Assembly (NCBI RefSeq): GCF_000219605.1
Contig: NC_015740.1
Location: 1,798,001 to 1,862,000 of the forward strand
DNA length: 64,000 nt
Origin: Stutzerimonas stutzeri
GTDB taxonomy: Bacteria; Pseudomonadota; Gammaproteobacteria; Pseudomonadales; Pseudomonadaceae
Direction of reading: 5' to 3'
Shown in pieces: positions 9,642 to 17,495 of this stretch (the first letter of the stretch is position 1; every line of letters begins with the position of its first letter). The notes beneath the pieces were generated by a model. It was given only the letters and a program-made list of their open reading frames with translations, ran no database searches and was not told the DNA's origin. A program made the translations under genes and the position numbers.

Positions 9642-9671
9642 GGCCCGACCCTGAGTCGGGCCATTCATTTT
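9642..9671 (+). terminator. Stem-loop terminator after the binding-protein gene
   Basis: GGCCCGAC (9642-9649) pairs with GTCGGGCC (9655-9662), a five-base loop between them, followed by ATTCATTTT. It lies between the binding-protein and ATPase genes. This is a common place for partial termination, giving more of the binding protein than of the membrane parts. Confidence 0.75.
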
Positions 9672-9715
9672 GCCCGCATTGCCGGGCCGTTTCGTTTCTG
9701 GATTTGCGGATTTTT

Positions 9716-10462
9716 ATGCAGCTCAGGTTTGAAGATGTAGACAAGCGCTTCGGGCAGCTCGAAGTCATCAAGGGGTTCAGCGGCGAGTTCGCCCAGGGCG
9801 AGCTGGTCGCCCTGGTCGGGCCTTCGGGCTGCGGCAAGTCGACCTTGTTGCACCTGGTGGCGGGGCTGGAGAAGCCCAGCGCTGGCCGCGTGCTTGCCGA
9901 TGGCAAGCCGATCACCGAGCCGAGCCCGCGACGTACCCTGGTGTTCCAGGAGCATGCGCTGTACCCCTGGCTGAGCCTGCAAGGCAATGTCGCCATGGCG
10001 CTCGAGCTGCAGGGCGTGGCCAAAAGCGAGGCCTTCGAGCAGGCGCGTGTCTGGCTCGAGCGTGTCGGGCTCAATGGCTTCGAGCATTACTATCCCCACC
10101 AGGTTTCTGGCGGTATGCGCCAGCGCACCGCCCTGGCCCGCGCCTTCATCGCCAAACCCGAGGTGCTGCTGCTGGATGAACCGTTCGGCGCCCTCGATGC
10201 TCTGACCCGCATGGCACTGCAGGACGTGCTGCGCGAGCTGATCGAGGAGCATCAGCCGACCGTGCTGCTGGTCACCCATGATGTGGACGAGGCGCTCTAT
10301 CTCGCCGATCACGTACTGGTGTTCAGCCCACGGCCGACTCGAGTGCTCAAGACCTTCAACTTCACCCATTGCGAGAAAAGCCACGACCTGTCGGCGTTTG
10401 CTGCCGAGCGTAAGGAGATTCTCAGCCTGCTGGGTATCAAGACGGAGGTAGCGCACCCATGA
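9716..10462 (+). CDS. ABC transporter ATP-binding protein (nitrate/sulfonate-type)
   Basis: A 248-residue ABC ATPase that would power the importer at the inner face of the membrane. Walker A is GPSGCGKST (about 38-46), the Q-loop VFQEHALYPW, the signature VSGGMRQRTALARAF, and Walker B VLLLDEPFGALD followed by the H-loop TH. These are the features of the SsuB/TauB/NrtD subfamily. ATG 9716 is preferred over a TTG four codons upstream. The 3' end overlaps the permease start by four bases (ATGA), indicating translational coupling. Confidence 0.93.
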   Translation: MQLRFEDVDKRFGQLEVIKGFSGEFAQGELVALVGPSGCGKSTLLHLVAGLEKPSAGRVLADGKPITEPSPRRTLVFQEHALYPWLSLQGNVAMALELQGVAKSEAFEQARVWLERVGLNGFEHYYPHQVSGGMRQRTALARAFIAKPEVLLLDEPFGALDALTRMALQDVLRELIEEHQPTVLLVTHDVDEALYLADHVLVFSPRPTRVLKTFNFTHCEKSHDLSAFAAERKEILSLLGIKTEVAHP

Positions 10463-11232
10463 GTCAGGCTCGTCGTCTAACCGGCCCGAAGAAATACCTG
10501 GCCGTCGTTCTGGCCATCCTGTTCATTCTGCTGATCTGGCAGGCGGCGGCCTGGAGTCTGCCGGCATTCCTCATGCCGGGTATCCCGACCGTGGTCGAGC
10601 GCCTGATCACCACCATCCAGCAACCCGAGTTCCGCGACGGCCTGTATGGCAGCATGAGCCGCCTGGGCAGTGGCTACGGCTTCGCCTTGCTGTTCGGCAT
10701 CGGTTTCGGCCTTGTCGGCGGCGTGTTGTTCTTCTTCCGCGAGATCCTGCGCTCGGCCATCGTCATTCTGCAGTCGATCCCGTCGATTGCCTGGGTGCCG
10801 CTGTTCCTGATCGTGATGGGGTTCGGCAATCTGCCGATCATCGTCGTGGTGGCGCTGGCGGCGTTCTTCCCGATGGCGCTTTCGGTGATGAACGCCACCG
10901 AGAGTGTGCAGCCGGTACATGTCTCTGCCGCACGGGTGATGGGCGCTTCGCGTTGGCAGCTGCTACGGCGTGTCTATCTGCCGGCGGTGATGCCCGAGCT
11001 GATCACCGGCGCCCAGTTGGCCTTCGGCAACGCCTGGCGTGCACTGATCTCTGCCGAGATGCTGATCGGCTTCGGCCAGGGGCTGGGCCGCTCGCTGGCT
11101 TACTCCGGGGAGATCGCCGATATGGTGGGAGTCATGATGAACATTCTGGTGATCGCCATTCTTGCCACCCTGATCGATCAGGTGGTGCTGGAGAAGTTCA
11201 AGCAGCGGATGCTGCGCTATCAGTACGTCTGA
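10459..11232 (+). CDS. ABC transporter permease (SsuC/TauC-like)
   Basis: A 257-residue inner-membrane permease with about six hydrophobic segments. It has the cytoplasmic coupling loop of binding-protein-dependent importers (the EAA-type region ASRWQLLRRVYLPAVMPELITG, about residues 162-183). It presumably forms a homodimeric channel with the ATPase encoded just upstream. The nearest named relatives are SsuC and TauC, but the substrate is unknown. Confidence 0.92.
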   Translation: MSQARRLTGPKKYLAVVLAILFILLIWQAAAWSLPAFLMPGIPTVVERLITTIQQPEFRDGLYGSMSRLGSGYGFALLFGIGFGLVGGVLFFFREILRSAIVILQSIPSIAWVPLFLIVMGFGNLPIIVVVALAAFFPMALSVMNATESVQPVHVSAARVMGASRWQLLRRVYLPAVMPELITGAQLAFGNAWRALISAEMLIGFGQGLGRSLAYSGEIADMVGVMMNILVIAILATLIDQVVLEKFKQRMLRYQYV

Positions 11233-11242
11233 GGCCCGGCCG

Positions 11243-11947
11243 GTGCCTGTCTTTTCGCACATCGTTCTCTGGCTCGCCTTGTTCTCGCCGGCAGTGGGGC
11301 TGGCCGAGTCGCTGCGGATGGAGTTGCCCGAGCATCGCGTGCTGTCGAGCAGTGAGACCGAAAGTTTCGAGGCGGCGCTGGCCGAGCAGCTTGGCGTCGA
11401 ACTCGGGCGCCCGGTGCAGTTCGCGGTGTCGGACGGGCAGGTTGGCGTGCGCGTGGAGGCCAGCCAGCAACGTGGCGTGACCACTTACTATCGCGCTGTC
11501 CCCGCGGCTCTTGTCCCCACCGAGGCAGGGCCTGCCGCCGCCTGGGCGGATCTTCGCGAGCAATCCGTCTGCGTCAGTACCGCAAGCCCCTATGCGCCAG
11601 TGCTGCGCGAGCGTTTTGGGGCATCGCCGCGAGAGTATCCCAGCTCGGCGCATGCGCTTATCGGTCTCAAGCTGGGCGAGTGCCAGGCCGTTGTCGAGGA
11701 CGAAGCCTTGCTGACCGAACTGGCTACGTTGCCGGAGTGGCGCCGCTACAAGCGCCTGCTGCCGCCGCTGGCGGATGCCGAGCGGCAGCTTCGGCTGACC
11801 GCGGATGAGGCGGGGTTACAGCAGAAAATCGACGCACTCGTCGCGCAATGGAGTGTGGACGGGCGCCTGGCAAAGCTGACGCAGCAGTGGATCGACGAAG
11901 TTGCCTTTCAGGCCTATGTGTTGGCCGACACCCTGGATTGCCACTGA
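11243..11947 (+). CDS. Periplasmic substrate-binding-like protein linked to the ABC operon
   Basis: The frame opens with GTG 11243, ten bases after the permease. It gives 234 residues with a signal peptide (PVFSHIVLWLALFSPAVGLAES). The body resembles small periplasmic binding proteins (transporter substrate-binding or PhnD-like): RGVTTYYRAVPAALVPTEAG, then VCVSTASPYAPVLRERFGAS and ALIGLKLGECQAVVEDEALL. The end (DALVAQWSVDGRLAKLTQQWI) fits the last helix of SBP_bac_3 domains. It may be an accessory receptor for the same importer. I do not recognise a specific orthologue. No start other than GTG fits the signal peptide. Confidence 0.7.
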   Translation: MPVFSHIVLWLALFSPAVGLAESLRMELPEHRVLSSSETESFEAALAEQLGVELGRPVQFAVSDGQVGVRVEASQQRGVTTYYRAVPAALVPTEAGPAAAWADLREQSVCVSTASPYAPVLRERFGASPREYPSSAHALIGLKLGECQAVVEDEALLTELATLPEWRRYKRLLPPLADAERQLRLTADEAGLQQKIDALVAQWSVDGRLAKLTQQWIDEVAFQAYVLADTLDCH

Positions 11948-11988
11948 CTGCTTGATTGCTTTCGAGCTGCGCGAGTGCGAAGGGCTCG

Positions 11989-12597
11989 TCAGCGTTCTGT
12001 ATCAACGATCTGCGGCAACATCCGCCGCAACCCCTCGAGCTGGAGCGGGGCACGGATGTGCCCGCGCAGCGTGCCGTCGGGGCCCACCAGGGCCAGATTG
12101 CCGCTATGGCTGACGCTGTAGTCCCCCTGCGTCTCGCTTGCTGGAACGAATGGCAGGCCCAGTGCCCTGGACAGCCGCTGCAGCTGCTCCATATCGCCGG
12201 TGAGGCCGTTGAACCCGCCGCGGTAGTAGTCCAGGTACGTCTTCAGCTGCTGAGGTGTGTCACGCGCAGGATCGGCAGTGATCAATACCAGCTGCAGCTG
12301 GTCGCGGGTTTCCTTCGGGAGCTGGCTGAACAGCCGGCGCATGTCGCTCAGCGTGGTCGGGCAGATATCCGGGCAGGCGGTGAAGCCGAAGAACAGAATA
12401 TGCCAGCGTCCCTGTAATGATCGCGTGTCGAACCGCTGGCCATCCTGATCGACTAGTTCCAGAGGCGGTATCGCGCGCTCACGGGGCAACAGGAGGATAT
12501 TGGCCTGATCCAGCAGGACGTCGCGATCCAGCGCCAATGCGGGTGTGGTCCAGGCCAGCGCAAGAATCAGCAGGCAGCGCCAGAGTCTCGTTGGCAC
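11989..12597 (-). CDS. SCO1/SenC family copper chaperone
   Basis: A 202-residue thioredoxin-fold protein exported to the periplasm or anchored by its N-terminal hydrophobic segment (WRCLLILALAWTTPALA). The copper-binding CPDIC motif (CxxxC, near residue 73) stands in the segment FFGFTACPDICPTTLSDMRRL, and the distal histidine expected in Sco proteins (SVSHSGNLALV) is present. Sco proteins help build the CuA or CuB centres of haem-copper oxidases. The context agrees: cbb3 and caa3 oxidase genes follow in this window. The start is GTG at 12597, preceded by GGAGGAGAC. It could serve the caa3 enzyme encoded at 35561-40306. Confidence 0.88.
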   Translation of the reverse strand: MPTRLWRCLLILALAWTTPALALDRDVLLDQANILLLPRERAIPPLELVDQDGQRFDTRSLQGRWHILFFGFTACPDICPTTLSDMRRLFSQLPKETRDQLQLVLITADPARDTPQQLKTYLDYYRGGFNGLTGDMEQLQRLSRALGLPFVPASETQGDYSVSHSGNLALVGPDGTLRGHIRAPLQLEGLRRMLPQIVDTER

Positions 12598-12635
12598 GGC
12601 GTCTCCTCCAGATCGAGCAATCGGCGATGGGTTGG

Positions 12636-13184
12636 TCAGCGGTCGCTCAGCTCGAAGGCGGTCAGCGTGAAGGTTGGGATGCCGATGTCCTGCAGTTTCT
12701 GCGACCCGCCGAGTTCGGGCAGGTCGATGATCGCGGCGGCTTCATGGATGCTGGCGCGCATGCGTCGTACCAGTTGGGCCGCGGCGAGGAGGGTGCCACC
12801 GGTGGCGATCAGGTCATCGAACAGCAGTACCGAGTCGCCTTCACACAGGCTGTCGGCATGAATTTCCAGGTGCGCTTCGCCATACTCGGTGCAATAGGCC
12901 TGCGAAAGCACGTCGGCGGGCAATTTGCCCTGCTTGCGGAACAGCACCAGCGGCTTGTTCAGCTCGTACGCGAGGATCGAACCGACCAGAAAGCCGCGGG
13001 CGTCGAGCGCCCCGATATGGGTGAAATCCGCTTCCACGTAACGCTGGATAAAGCTGTCGGCCACCATGCGCAGCGCCTTTGGCGACTGGAACAATGGCGT
13101 GATATCGCGAAATATCACGCCGGGCCGCGGAAAGTCCGGAACCGGGCGGATCAAGGTCTTGATGCTGAATTCGTCGAAGATCAT
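12636..13184 (-). CDS. apt: Adenine phosphoribosyltransferase
   Basis: A 182-residue purine-salvage enzyme that converts adenine and PRPP to AMP. It starts [22 protein letters not shown] and shows the type I PRTase loop [17 protein letters not shown] (about residues 120-136). The start at 13184 is chosen because family members begin there. A longer frame adds 20 arginine-rich residues that look non-coding. apt lies beside anr, an order shared with other Pseudomonas. Confidence 0.96.
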   Translation of the reverse strand: MIFDEFSIKTLIRPVPDFPRPGVIFRDITPLFQSPKALRMVADSFIQRYVEADFTHIGALDARGFLVGSILAYELNKPLVLFRKQGKLPADVLSQAYCTEYGEAHLEIHADSLCEGDSVLLFDDLIATGGTLLAAAQLVRRMRASIHEAAAIIDLPELGGSQKLQDIGIPTFTLTAFELSDR

Positions 13185-13210
13185 CGGGCTACTGCTCCAA
13201 ACTCGGTGAC

Positions 13211-13945
13211 TCAGACGTCCATGGCGCCGCCGGCGAGGGCGCACAGTCCGATGGAATCCAGGATGCGCACTTCCTTGCCCTCGGCTTCGAGCAGACCGTT
13301 CTGCTGGAAGCGGGTAAACACGCGGGATACGGTCTCGACTGCCAGCCCTAGGTAGTTGCCGATCTCGTTGCGCGACATGGGCAGGCGGAACTGATTGGCG
13401 GAAAAGCCCCGTGCGCTGAAACGAGCCGACAGGTTGATCAGGAAGGTGGCGATGCGCTCGTCGGCAGTCTTCTTGGACAGCAACAGCATCATCTGCTGAT
13501 CGTCGCGGATTTCGCGGCTCATGATGCGCATCAGTTGGCGGCGCAGTTGCGGCAGCAGCACGCTCAGCTCGTCGAGACGCTCGAAGGGGATTTCGCAGAC
13601 CGATGTGGTTTCCAGTGCCTGGGCCGTGACTGGGTAGCTTTCGGTATCCATGCCGGAAAGGCCAACCAGCTCGCTGGGCAGGTGGAAGCCGGTGATCTGT
13701 TCTTCACCGCCATCGGTCACGCTGAATGTTCGAAGCGCACCGGAACGCACGGCGAAGACCGAACTGAAGGTATCGCCCTGGCGGAACAGTGTCTCACCTT
13801 TCTTCAGCGGGCGGCCGCGCTTGACGATATCGTCCAGCGCGTCCATGTCCTGCATGTTCAACGACAGGGGCAGGCAGAGCCCGGAAAGGCTGCAATCCTT
13901 GCAATGAGCTTGCCGCTGCGCACGGACCTTGATCGATTCGGACAT
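13211..13945 (-). CDS. anr: Oxygen-sensing transcriptional regulator ANR (FNR family)
   Basis: A 244-residue CRP/FNR-type activator. Cysteines 15, 18, 24 and 117 match the four ligands of the oxygen-labile [4Fe-4S] cluster of FNR. A cyclic-nucleotide-binding-like beta-roll follows, then a dimer helix and a helix-turn-helix whose recognition part reads [11 protein letters not shown] with the E..SR core that reads TTGAT half-sites. In P. stutzeri the orthologue is also called FnrA. It should control low-oxygen respiration and heme synthesis. Two sites with matching sequence and geometry lie in this window, upstream of hemN and of cco-2. Confidence 0.97.
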   Translation of the reverse strand: MSESIKVRAQRQAHCKDCSLSGLCLPLSLNMQDMDALDDIVKRGRPLKKGETLFRQGDTFSSVFAVRSGALRTFSVTDGGEEQITGFHLPSELVGLSGMDTESYPVTAQALETTSVCEIPFERLDELSVLLPQLRRQLMRIMSREIRDDQQMMLLLSKKTADERIATFLINLSARFSARGFSANQFRLPMSRNEIGNYLGLAVETVSRVFTRFQQNGLLEAEGKEVRILDSIGLCALAGGAMDV

Positions 13946-14056
13946 AGAGGGCTTCCTGGAAACCGGTTTATAGCGCGCAAGGTTAACTCAGTACGAACGC
14001 TATGGCCAATTGGCGCAAGGGTCGCAGGTCGGAAGATTGGACGATGGTCTGAGCCG

Positions 14057-15439
14057 CTAGATGACGCGCGAGAAGCCCTGGTTGCCGTGTTCGGGCAGGT
14101 AGTGATCGAAGAGCATGCAGATCGAACGCACCAGCAGGCGTCCGGCCGGCTGAACGATGAGATGGCTCTCGCTGATCTCGATCAGTCCGTCTGCGGCCAT
14201 CTGTTCCAGCATCGGCCAGGGCTCGGCGAAGTAATGGCGGAATTCGATGGCATGATCGTGTTCGATTCGGGCGAAGCTGAGCTCGAAATCACAGATGAGT
14301 GCCTGGATGACGTCGCGGCGGATCAGATCGTCCTGATTGCAGCGCAGCCCCCTGGCGGTGGCGAGCTGACCCCGGTCCAGCTGATGCTGGTACTCCGCGA
14401 TGTCGCTGTGGTTCTGGCAGTACAGGTCGCCGATCTGACTGATGGCCGATATGCCCAGGCCGACCAGATCACAGTGGCCGTGGGTCGTGTAACCCTGAAA
14501 ATTGCGTTGCAGGCTGCCGTCTTCCTGAGCCATGGCCAGTTCGTCGTCGGGTAGCGCGAAGTGATTCATGCCGATATATCGATAACCGGCATCGGTGAGC
14601 AGGTGGATGCTCTGCTCCAGCATTGCCAGTTTCTCTGCAGGCGCCGGCAGATCATTGGCGTTGATCCGTCGCTGCGGTGCGAACCGCTCGGGCAGATGAG
14701 CGTAGTTGAACAGTGACAGGCGATCGGGTTGCAGATCGATGATGGCCTCAACCGTCTTGGCGAAGCGTGCCGGGGTCTGCAGCGGCAGACCGTAGATCAG
14801 GTCGATGTTCAGCGAGCGATACTGCAGTGTGCGTGCCGCTTCGATGATGGTGCGGGTCTGCTCCAGTGTCTGCATGCGATTGATGGCGCGCTGAACATCC
14901 GGGTCGAGATCCTGCACGCCGATGCTGATGCGATTGAAACCAAGCTCGCGCAACAGGCCGATGGTCGGCCAGTCCGCTTCCCTTGGGTCGACCTCGATAC
15001 TGAAGTCTCCATGGTCGTCGTCCTGCAGATTGAAATGCTGGCGCAGATGTTTCATCAGGCGGCGCAGCTCGTCATGGCTTAGGAAGGTCGGCGTGCCGCC
15101 ACCGAAGTGCAGTTGCTCGACCAGCTGGTCCTTGCCCAGGTGGCAGGAGATCAGCTCGATTTCCTTTTCCAGGCGCTCCAGATAAGGCTGCGCGCGGCCG
15201 CGGTCCTTGGTGATGATCTTGTTGCAGCCGCAGTAGTAGCAGGTGTTGGCGCAGAAGGGCAGATGGACGTACAGAGACAACGGGCGGGACGCCTGGCGGC
15301 TGCTGCGCAGGGCGTGGAGCAGATCGAACGAACCGATCTTGTCATTGAACTGGGCTGCGGTCGGGTACGACGTGTAGCGCGGGCCGGCCTGATCGTAACG
15401 ACGGATCAGGTCGGAATCCCAGCGAATGGAGTCGAGCAT
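14057..15439 (-). CDS. hemN: Oxygen-independent coproporphyrinogen III oxidase
   Basis: A 460-residue radical-SAM enzyme that decarboxylates coproporphyrinogen III without oxygen in heme synthesis. The 4Fe-4S motif CANTCYYCGCNK (about residues 62-73) follows the substrate segment YVHLPF. The glycine-rich HFGGGTPTFLS and the C-terminal HemN domain are present, and length is normal for HemN. It lies 111 bases downstream of anr on the same strand but has its own promoter with an ANR box. This fits the need for heme under low oxygen. Confidence 0.97.
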   Translation of the reverse strand: MLDSIRWDSDLIRRYDQAGPRYTSYPTAAQFNDKIGSFDLLHALRSSRQASRPLSLYVHLPFCANTCYYCGCNKIITKDRGRAQPYLERLEKEIELISCHLGKDQLVEQLHFGGGTPTFLSHDELRRLMKHLRQHFNLQDDDHGDFSIEVDPREADWPTIGLLRELGFNRISIGVQDLDPDVQRAINRMQTLEQTRTIIEAARTLQYRSLNIDLIYGLPLQTPARFAKTVEAIIDLQPDRLSLFNYAHLPERFAPQRRINANDLPAPAEKLAMLEQSIHLLTDAGYRYIGMNHFALPDDELAMAQEDGSLQRNFQGYTTHGHCDLVGLGISAISQIGDLYCQNHSDIAEYQHQLDRGQLATARGLRCNQDDLIRRDVIQALICDFELSFARIEHDHAIEFRHYFAEPWPMLEQMAADGLIEISESHLIVQPAGRLLVRSICMLFDHYLPEHGNQGFSRVI

Positions 15440-15471
15440 GTGGCGTTCCCGGTCATGACGGCGGTCGCTGG

Positions 15472-15513
15472 ATTCTAGGTGCAGGGCCTCGCGACGGACT
15501 TGACCTGTATCAA
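15472..15513 (-). promoter_or_regulatory. ANR (FNR-type) activated promoter of hemN
   Basis: TTGACCTGTATCAA at 15500-15513 fits the FNR/ANR consensus TTGAT-N4-ATCAA with one difference. On the minus strand the hexamer TAGAAT (15477-15472) is a near-consensus -10. Its position predicts a start near 15465, placing the centre of the box (15506.5) at about -41.5. That is the class II position used by FNR-type activators. Confidence 0.85.
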
Positions 15514-15645
15514 AGTTGATCAGACCCTAGTGCGTTGGGTCCGATCGCTCCCGACATGCGGAAGGATCGCCGTGATTCGTGGTCAGATGGTCACCTTCCT
15601 CCGTTTCGAACCAGTAGATCCTAAATGTCGCTAGAGGAGAGTTTC

Positions 15646-16473
15646 ATGCACAGTCGTCAGCAGGAAATCGCAGCCGCGCTCCATGTCTGCGCACCTTTCA
15701 CCGGGCCGGAGTCCGTACAGACGGAAATCGAACGTCGGATACGCTTCATCCAGTCCTGCCTGCGCGAGTCCGGCATGAAAACACTGGTGCTGGGGATCAG
15801 CGGCGGAGTCGACTCGACGACTGCTGGCCTCTTGGCGCAGCGGGCCGTCGAGGGGATGCGCGCCGCTGGGGAGGGAGACCACTACCGTTTCATCGCCGTG
15901 CGCCTGCCGTATCAGGTCCAGCATGACGAGCATGAAGCTCAGCTGGCGGTGGATACCATCAAGCCCGATGAATGCCACACGGTGAACATCGGCACCGCGG
16001 TACTCGGTCTGGCGGCCGCTACCGAAGCACTCGAGCCGCTGAGCCCTGAACAGCGTGATTTCGTGCTGGGTAACACCAAGGCGCGGATGCGCATGGTTGC
16101 TCAATACACCATCGCCAATGCCCGTCAGGGGCTGGTGATCGGAACGGACCATGCGGCGGAAGCGGTGATGGGTTTCTTCACCAAGTTCGGTGACGGTGCG
16201 TGCGACCTGACGCCACTGGCCGGTCTGGTCAAGGATCAGGTTCGGCAGATCGCCGCGGCGCTGGGAGCGCCAGAGCAACTGGTGCACAAGGTGCCGACCG
16301 CTGACCTCGAAGAGCTGTCACCGGGTAAGCCCGATGAGGCGGCGCACGGCGTCAGCTACCGCAACATCGACGACTTCCTGCAGGGCAAGCCGGTACCGGA
16401 CGAGGCCGCCCAGATCATCGTCGATACCTATGACAAGACCGCACACAAGCGTCAGCTACCGAAGGAGCCTTGA
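15646..16473 (+). CDS. nadE: Ammonia-dependent NAD+ synthetase
   Basis: A 275-residue protein of the short, glutaminase-lacking NadE type, which amidates deamido-NAD with ammonia and ATP. The PP-loop [17 protein letters not shown] lies around residues 45-61, and the lysine-containing segment [16 protein letters not shown] is typical. ATG 15646 is chosen because AGAGGAGA lies five bases upstream. An upstream ATG at 15625 has no such site and would add seven residues. It is divergent from hemN. Confidence 0.95.
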   Translation: MHSRQQEIAAALHVCAPFTGPESVQTEIERRIRFIQSCLRESGMKTLVLGISGGVDSTTAGLLAQRAVEGMRAAGEGDHYRFIAVRLPYQVQHDEHEAQLAVDTIKPDECHTVNIGTAVLGLAAATEALEPLSPEQRDFVLGNTKARMRMVAQYTIANARQGLVIGTDHAAEAVMGFFTKFGDGACDLTPLAGLVKDQVRQIAAALGAPEQLVHKVPTADLEELSPGKPDEAAHGVSYRNIDDFLQGKPVPDEAAQIIVDTYDKTAHKRQLPKEP

Positions 16474-16487
16474 GTTCCGCGCCCAGA

Positions 16488-17204
16488 CTAGTGCGAATGC
16501 TCGCCGTGGACTGCTGCATTGCCGTGCCCCATGAGCCATTGCTGATGAGGACCCGGCAGGGTCCACAGGCCGAACAGGATCACCATCAGGCCACCGGCGA
16601 TGCGTACGCCGCGTTTGCGCAGTAGTCCCGTCAGGCGCTCGGCGGCCAGGCCCGTGGCAAGCAGAACCGGCCATGTGCCGATGCCGAAGGCCAGCATCAG
16701 CAGAGCACTGTCCCACGCATCGCCCTGGCTGGCCGACCAGAGCAGGGTGCTGTACACCAGACCACATGGCAGCCAGCCCCAGAGTGCCCCGAGAACGAGC
16801 GCGCGGGGCAGGCTGGTTACCGGCATCAGCCGGCTGGCGACGGGCTGGATATGGCGCCAGAGACCACGCCCTAGCGCTTCCACGCGGGTCAGGCCGCTCC
16901 ACCAGCCAGCGAGATAAAGCCCCATGCTGATCAACAGCAACGCGGCAACGACACGCAGTGCCGTCGCCGCCGGGCTATTCGCAATCGCCCAGCCTGCCAG
17001 GCCGATCAGAAAGCCGGCAACGGCATAGCTGGCCACCCGCCCCAGGTTGTAAGCGAGCAGCAGGCGCAGGCGCTTTGCGCGCTGTTCCGGCGGAATGGCC
17101 ATGGTCAGCGCGCCCATCAGTCCGCCGCACATCCCCAGGCAATGCCCGCCGCCCAGCAGGCCAAGTACCCAGGCGGAAAGCAGAAGCGGAGCCAGTTCAG
17201 TCAC
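16488..17204 (-). CDS. TauE/SafE-like (UreH/cytochrome biogenesis type) membrane protein of the cco cluster
   Basis: A 238-residue integral membrane protein with about six helices and the GGGHCLGMCGGLMGAL motif near its N-terminus. That motif is typical of the GHCxGMCGG family often found beside ccoI/ccoS and other metal-related cytochrome assembly genes. A role in copper or sulfur handling for oxidase assembly is an inference from that context. The start is GTG 17204, which overlaps the ccoS stop codon by eight bases and so suggests coupling. An ATG-started longer frame adds a polar tail inside ccoS. It is convergent with nadE, 14 bases away. Confidence 0.8.
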   Translation of the reverse strand: MTELAPLLLSAWVLGLLGGGHCLGMCGGLMGALTMAIPPEQRAKRLRLLLAYNLGRVASYAVAGFLIGLAGWAIANSPAATALRVVAALLLISMGLYLAGWWSGLTRVEALGRGLWRHIQPVASRLMPVTSLPRALVLGALWGWLPCGLVYSTLLWSASQGDAWDSALLMLAFGIGTWPVLLATGLAAERLTGLLRKRGVRIAGGLMVILFGLWTLPGPHQQWLMGHGNAAVHGEHSH

Positions 17205-17403
17205 CTTTGCGCTGCTCCGCCTGCTGTTTGGCGTCATCCTGTGTGTCCGCGGGACGCTGGGGCTCTTCGTCATCGAACAGAATGCTGTGCGCCGGCCCGT
17301 CTAGGTCGTCGAACTGACCGCTGTCCACTGCCCAGAAGAACACCCAGATCGCAACGGCCACCAGGACCACGGCAACAGGGATCAGGATATACAGAGCGGC
17401 CAT
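17197..17403 (-). CDS. ccoS: cbb3-type cytochrome oxidase assembly protein CcoS
   Basis: A 68-residue protein with one membrane helix (MAALYILIPVAVVLVAVAIW) followed by FFWAVDSGQFDDLDGPAHSI and an acidic, hydrophilic tail. CcoS is needed for cofactor insertion into CcoN. It sits downstream of ccoI as in other proteobacteria. Length is within the usual range. Confidence 0.95.
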   Translation of the reverse strand: MAALYILIPVAVVLVAVAIWVFFWAVDSGQFDDLDGPAHSILFDDEEPQRPADTQDDAKQQAEQRKGD

Positions 17404-17495
17404 CAGGACCTCCAGAGGCCGAAATCAGCGTTTCGGCTGCGATTAATGGCGTGTCGCCTTGCGCATCGGCGCCGGTGGGGCGGTCCGCTGGCGGA

